The notes beneath the pieces were generated by a model, which saw only the letters and a list, made by a program, of their open reading frames with translations, did no database searches and had not been told where the DNA came from. 64,000 bases of DNA from VSJD01 sp964617825 (GTDB taxonomy: Bacteria; Verrucomicrobiota; Kiritimatiellia; JAAZAB01). Made by a program: the position numbers and the translations under genes. Positions 63,772-64,000 of the stretch are shown piece after piece. Where the stretch lies: the NCBI GenBank assembly GCA_964617825.1, contig CAZTWL010000014.1, positions 1-64,000 on the forward strand, written 5' to 3'. Every line of letters starts with the position of its first letter. Positions within the stretch are counted from its first letter, which is position 1.

Positions 63772-64000
63772 TGTTTTTTTGCAGCACCTTGACGCCGAAA
63801 CGGCCTGAAAATAGCACCACGATGCTTAGCCCGTTCATGACGCGAGAGATTCTATGCGCTGCCAAAAAGCTACTTTGGGCGCCCTCCATCACACGGCACT
63901 ACGGCAACGCCGTGATAGATGCCGACAAGGCCAGGGGATTCGTAGGCGACATCGCGATCATGTGCATCGCATGGCAGTTCTAGCGCGAGACCGATTCGCA

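Noticed and set aside
63771..63983. A 70-codon plus-strand frame at the right end of the window
   Set aside because: No family, signal peptide or ribosome-binding site; overlaps a likely promoter region of the LysM operon.

Overview
The window looks like a chromosomal segment of a Gram-negative member of the PVC superphylum, most likely the Lentisphaerota/Kiritimatiellota side. This is inferred from three things seen here. The 16S rRNA has a non-standard base in the EUB338 probe site. EF-Tu has a PVC-type switch I (RRDPTK...LTIATSHVEY instead of the usual RGITI). The order tRNA-Thr - tuf - tRNA-Trp - secE - nusG - rplKAJL - rpoBC resembles that of Chlamydiae. Envelope genes (arnA, arnD, LpoB-like and LysM lipoproteins) imply an outer membrane. 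No phage, IS element or CRISPR array was found.

Layout. 1-1162 is the 5' three quarters of a 16S rRNA gene on the minus strand. Its upstream region carries tandem promoters with A/T-rich UP elements, a strong terminator-like hairpin and a boxA. 1.6-4.6 kb holds pyrF, a small secreted protein and guaA (plus strand). 4.9-8.5 kb encodes a heterodimeric ABC exporter, followed by a decayed histidine kinase, a flavodoxin and a small membrane protein. 10.2-13.9 kb is a divergent sugar locus: two sugar-phosphate isomerase/epimerase-like TIM barrels on one side, a GHMP kinase and a D-lyxose isomerase on the other. 13.9-17.4 kb has a 3-methyladenine glycosylase, two zinc-ribbon membrane proteins and a GspF/PilC-like protein.

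17.4-49.1 kb is one almost uninterrupted minus-strand block of translation and transcription genes. It runs tRNA-Thr, tuf, rpmG, tRNA-Trp, secE, nusG, rplKAJL, rpoBC, then rpsL-rpsG-fusA, the S10 and spc genes, map, rpmJ and the alpha genes ending in rplQ. rpmD and infA are missing from their usual places. tuf carries a 2-nt frameshift. rpsC, secE and probably rplP and fusA use non-ATG starts.

49.5-58.4 kb holds a DxDGDG-repeat secreted protein, LemA with an M48 protease, a membrane-anchored ComEC-like metallo-beta-lactamase, arnD and arnA, and an AmrS-type radical SAM enzyme. 58.6-63.7 kb is a convergent pair of envelope operons. One encodes an LpoB-like lipoprotein and a partner lipoprotein. 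The other encodes a LysM/TPR lipoprotein, two tail-anchored coiled-coil proteins and a CsgG-like PEGA protein.

The most unusual items are the rRNA leader hairpin, the frameshifted tuf, the S12 Pro91Gly change, the A532G change in the 16S 530 loop, low-complexity tails on several alpha-operon proteins, the divergent sugar locus and the uncharacterised envelope operon at the right end.
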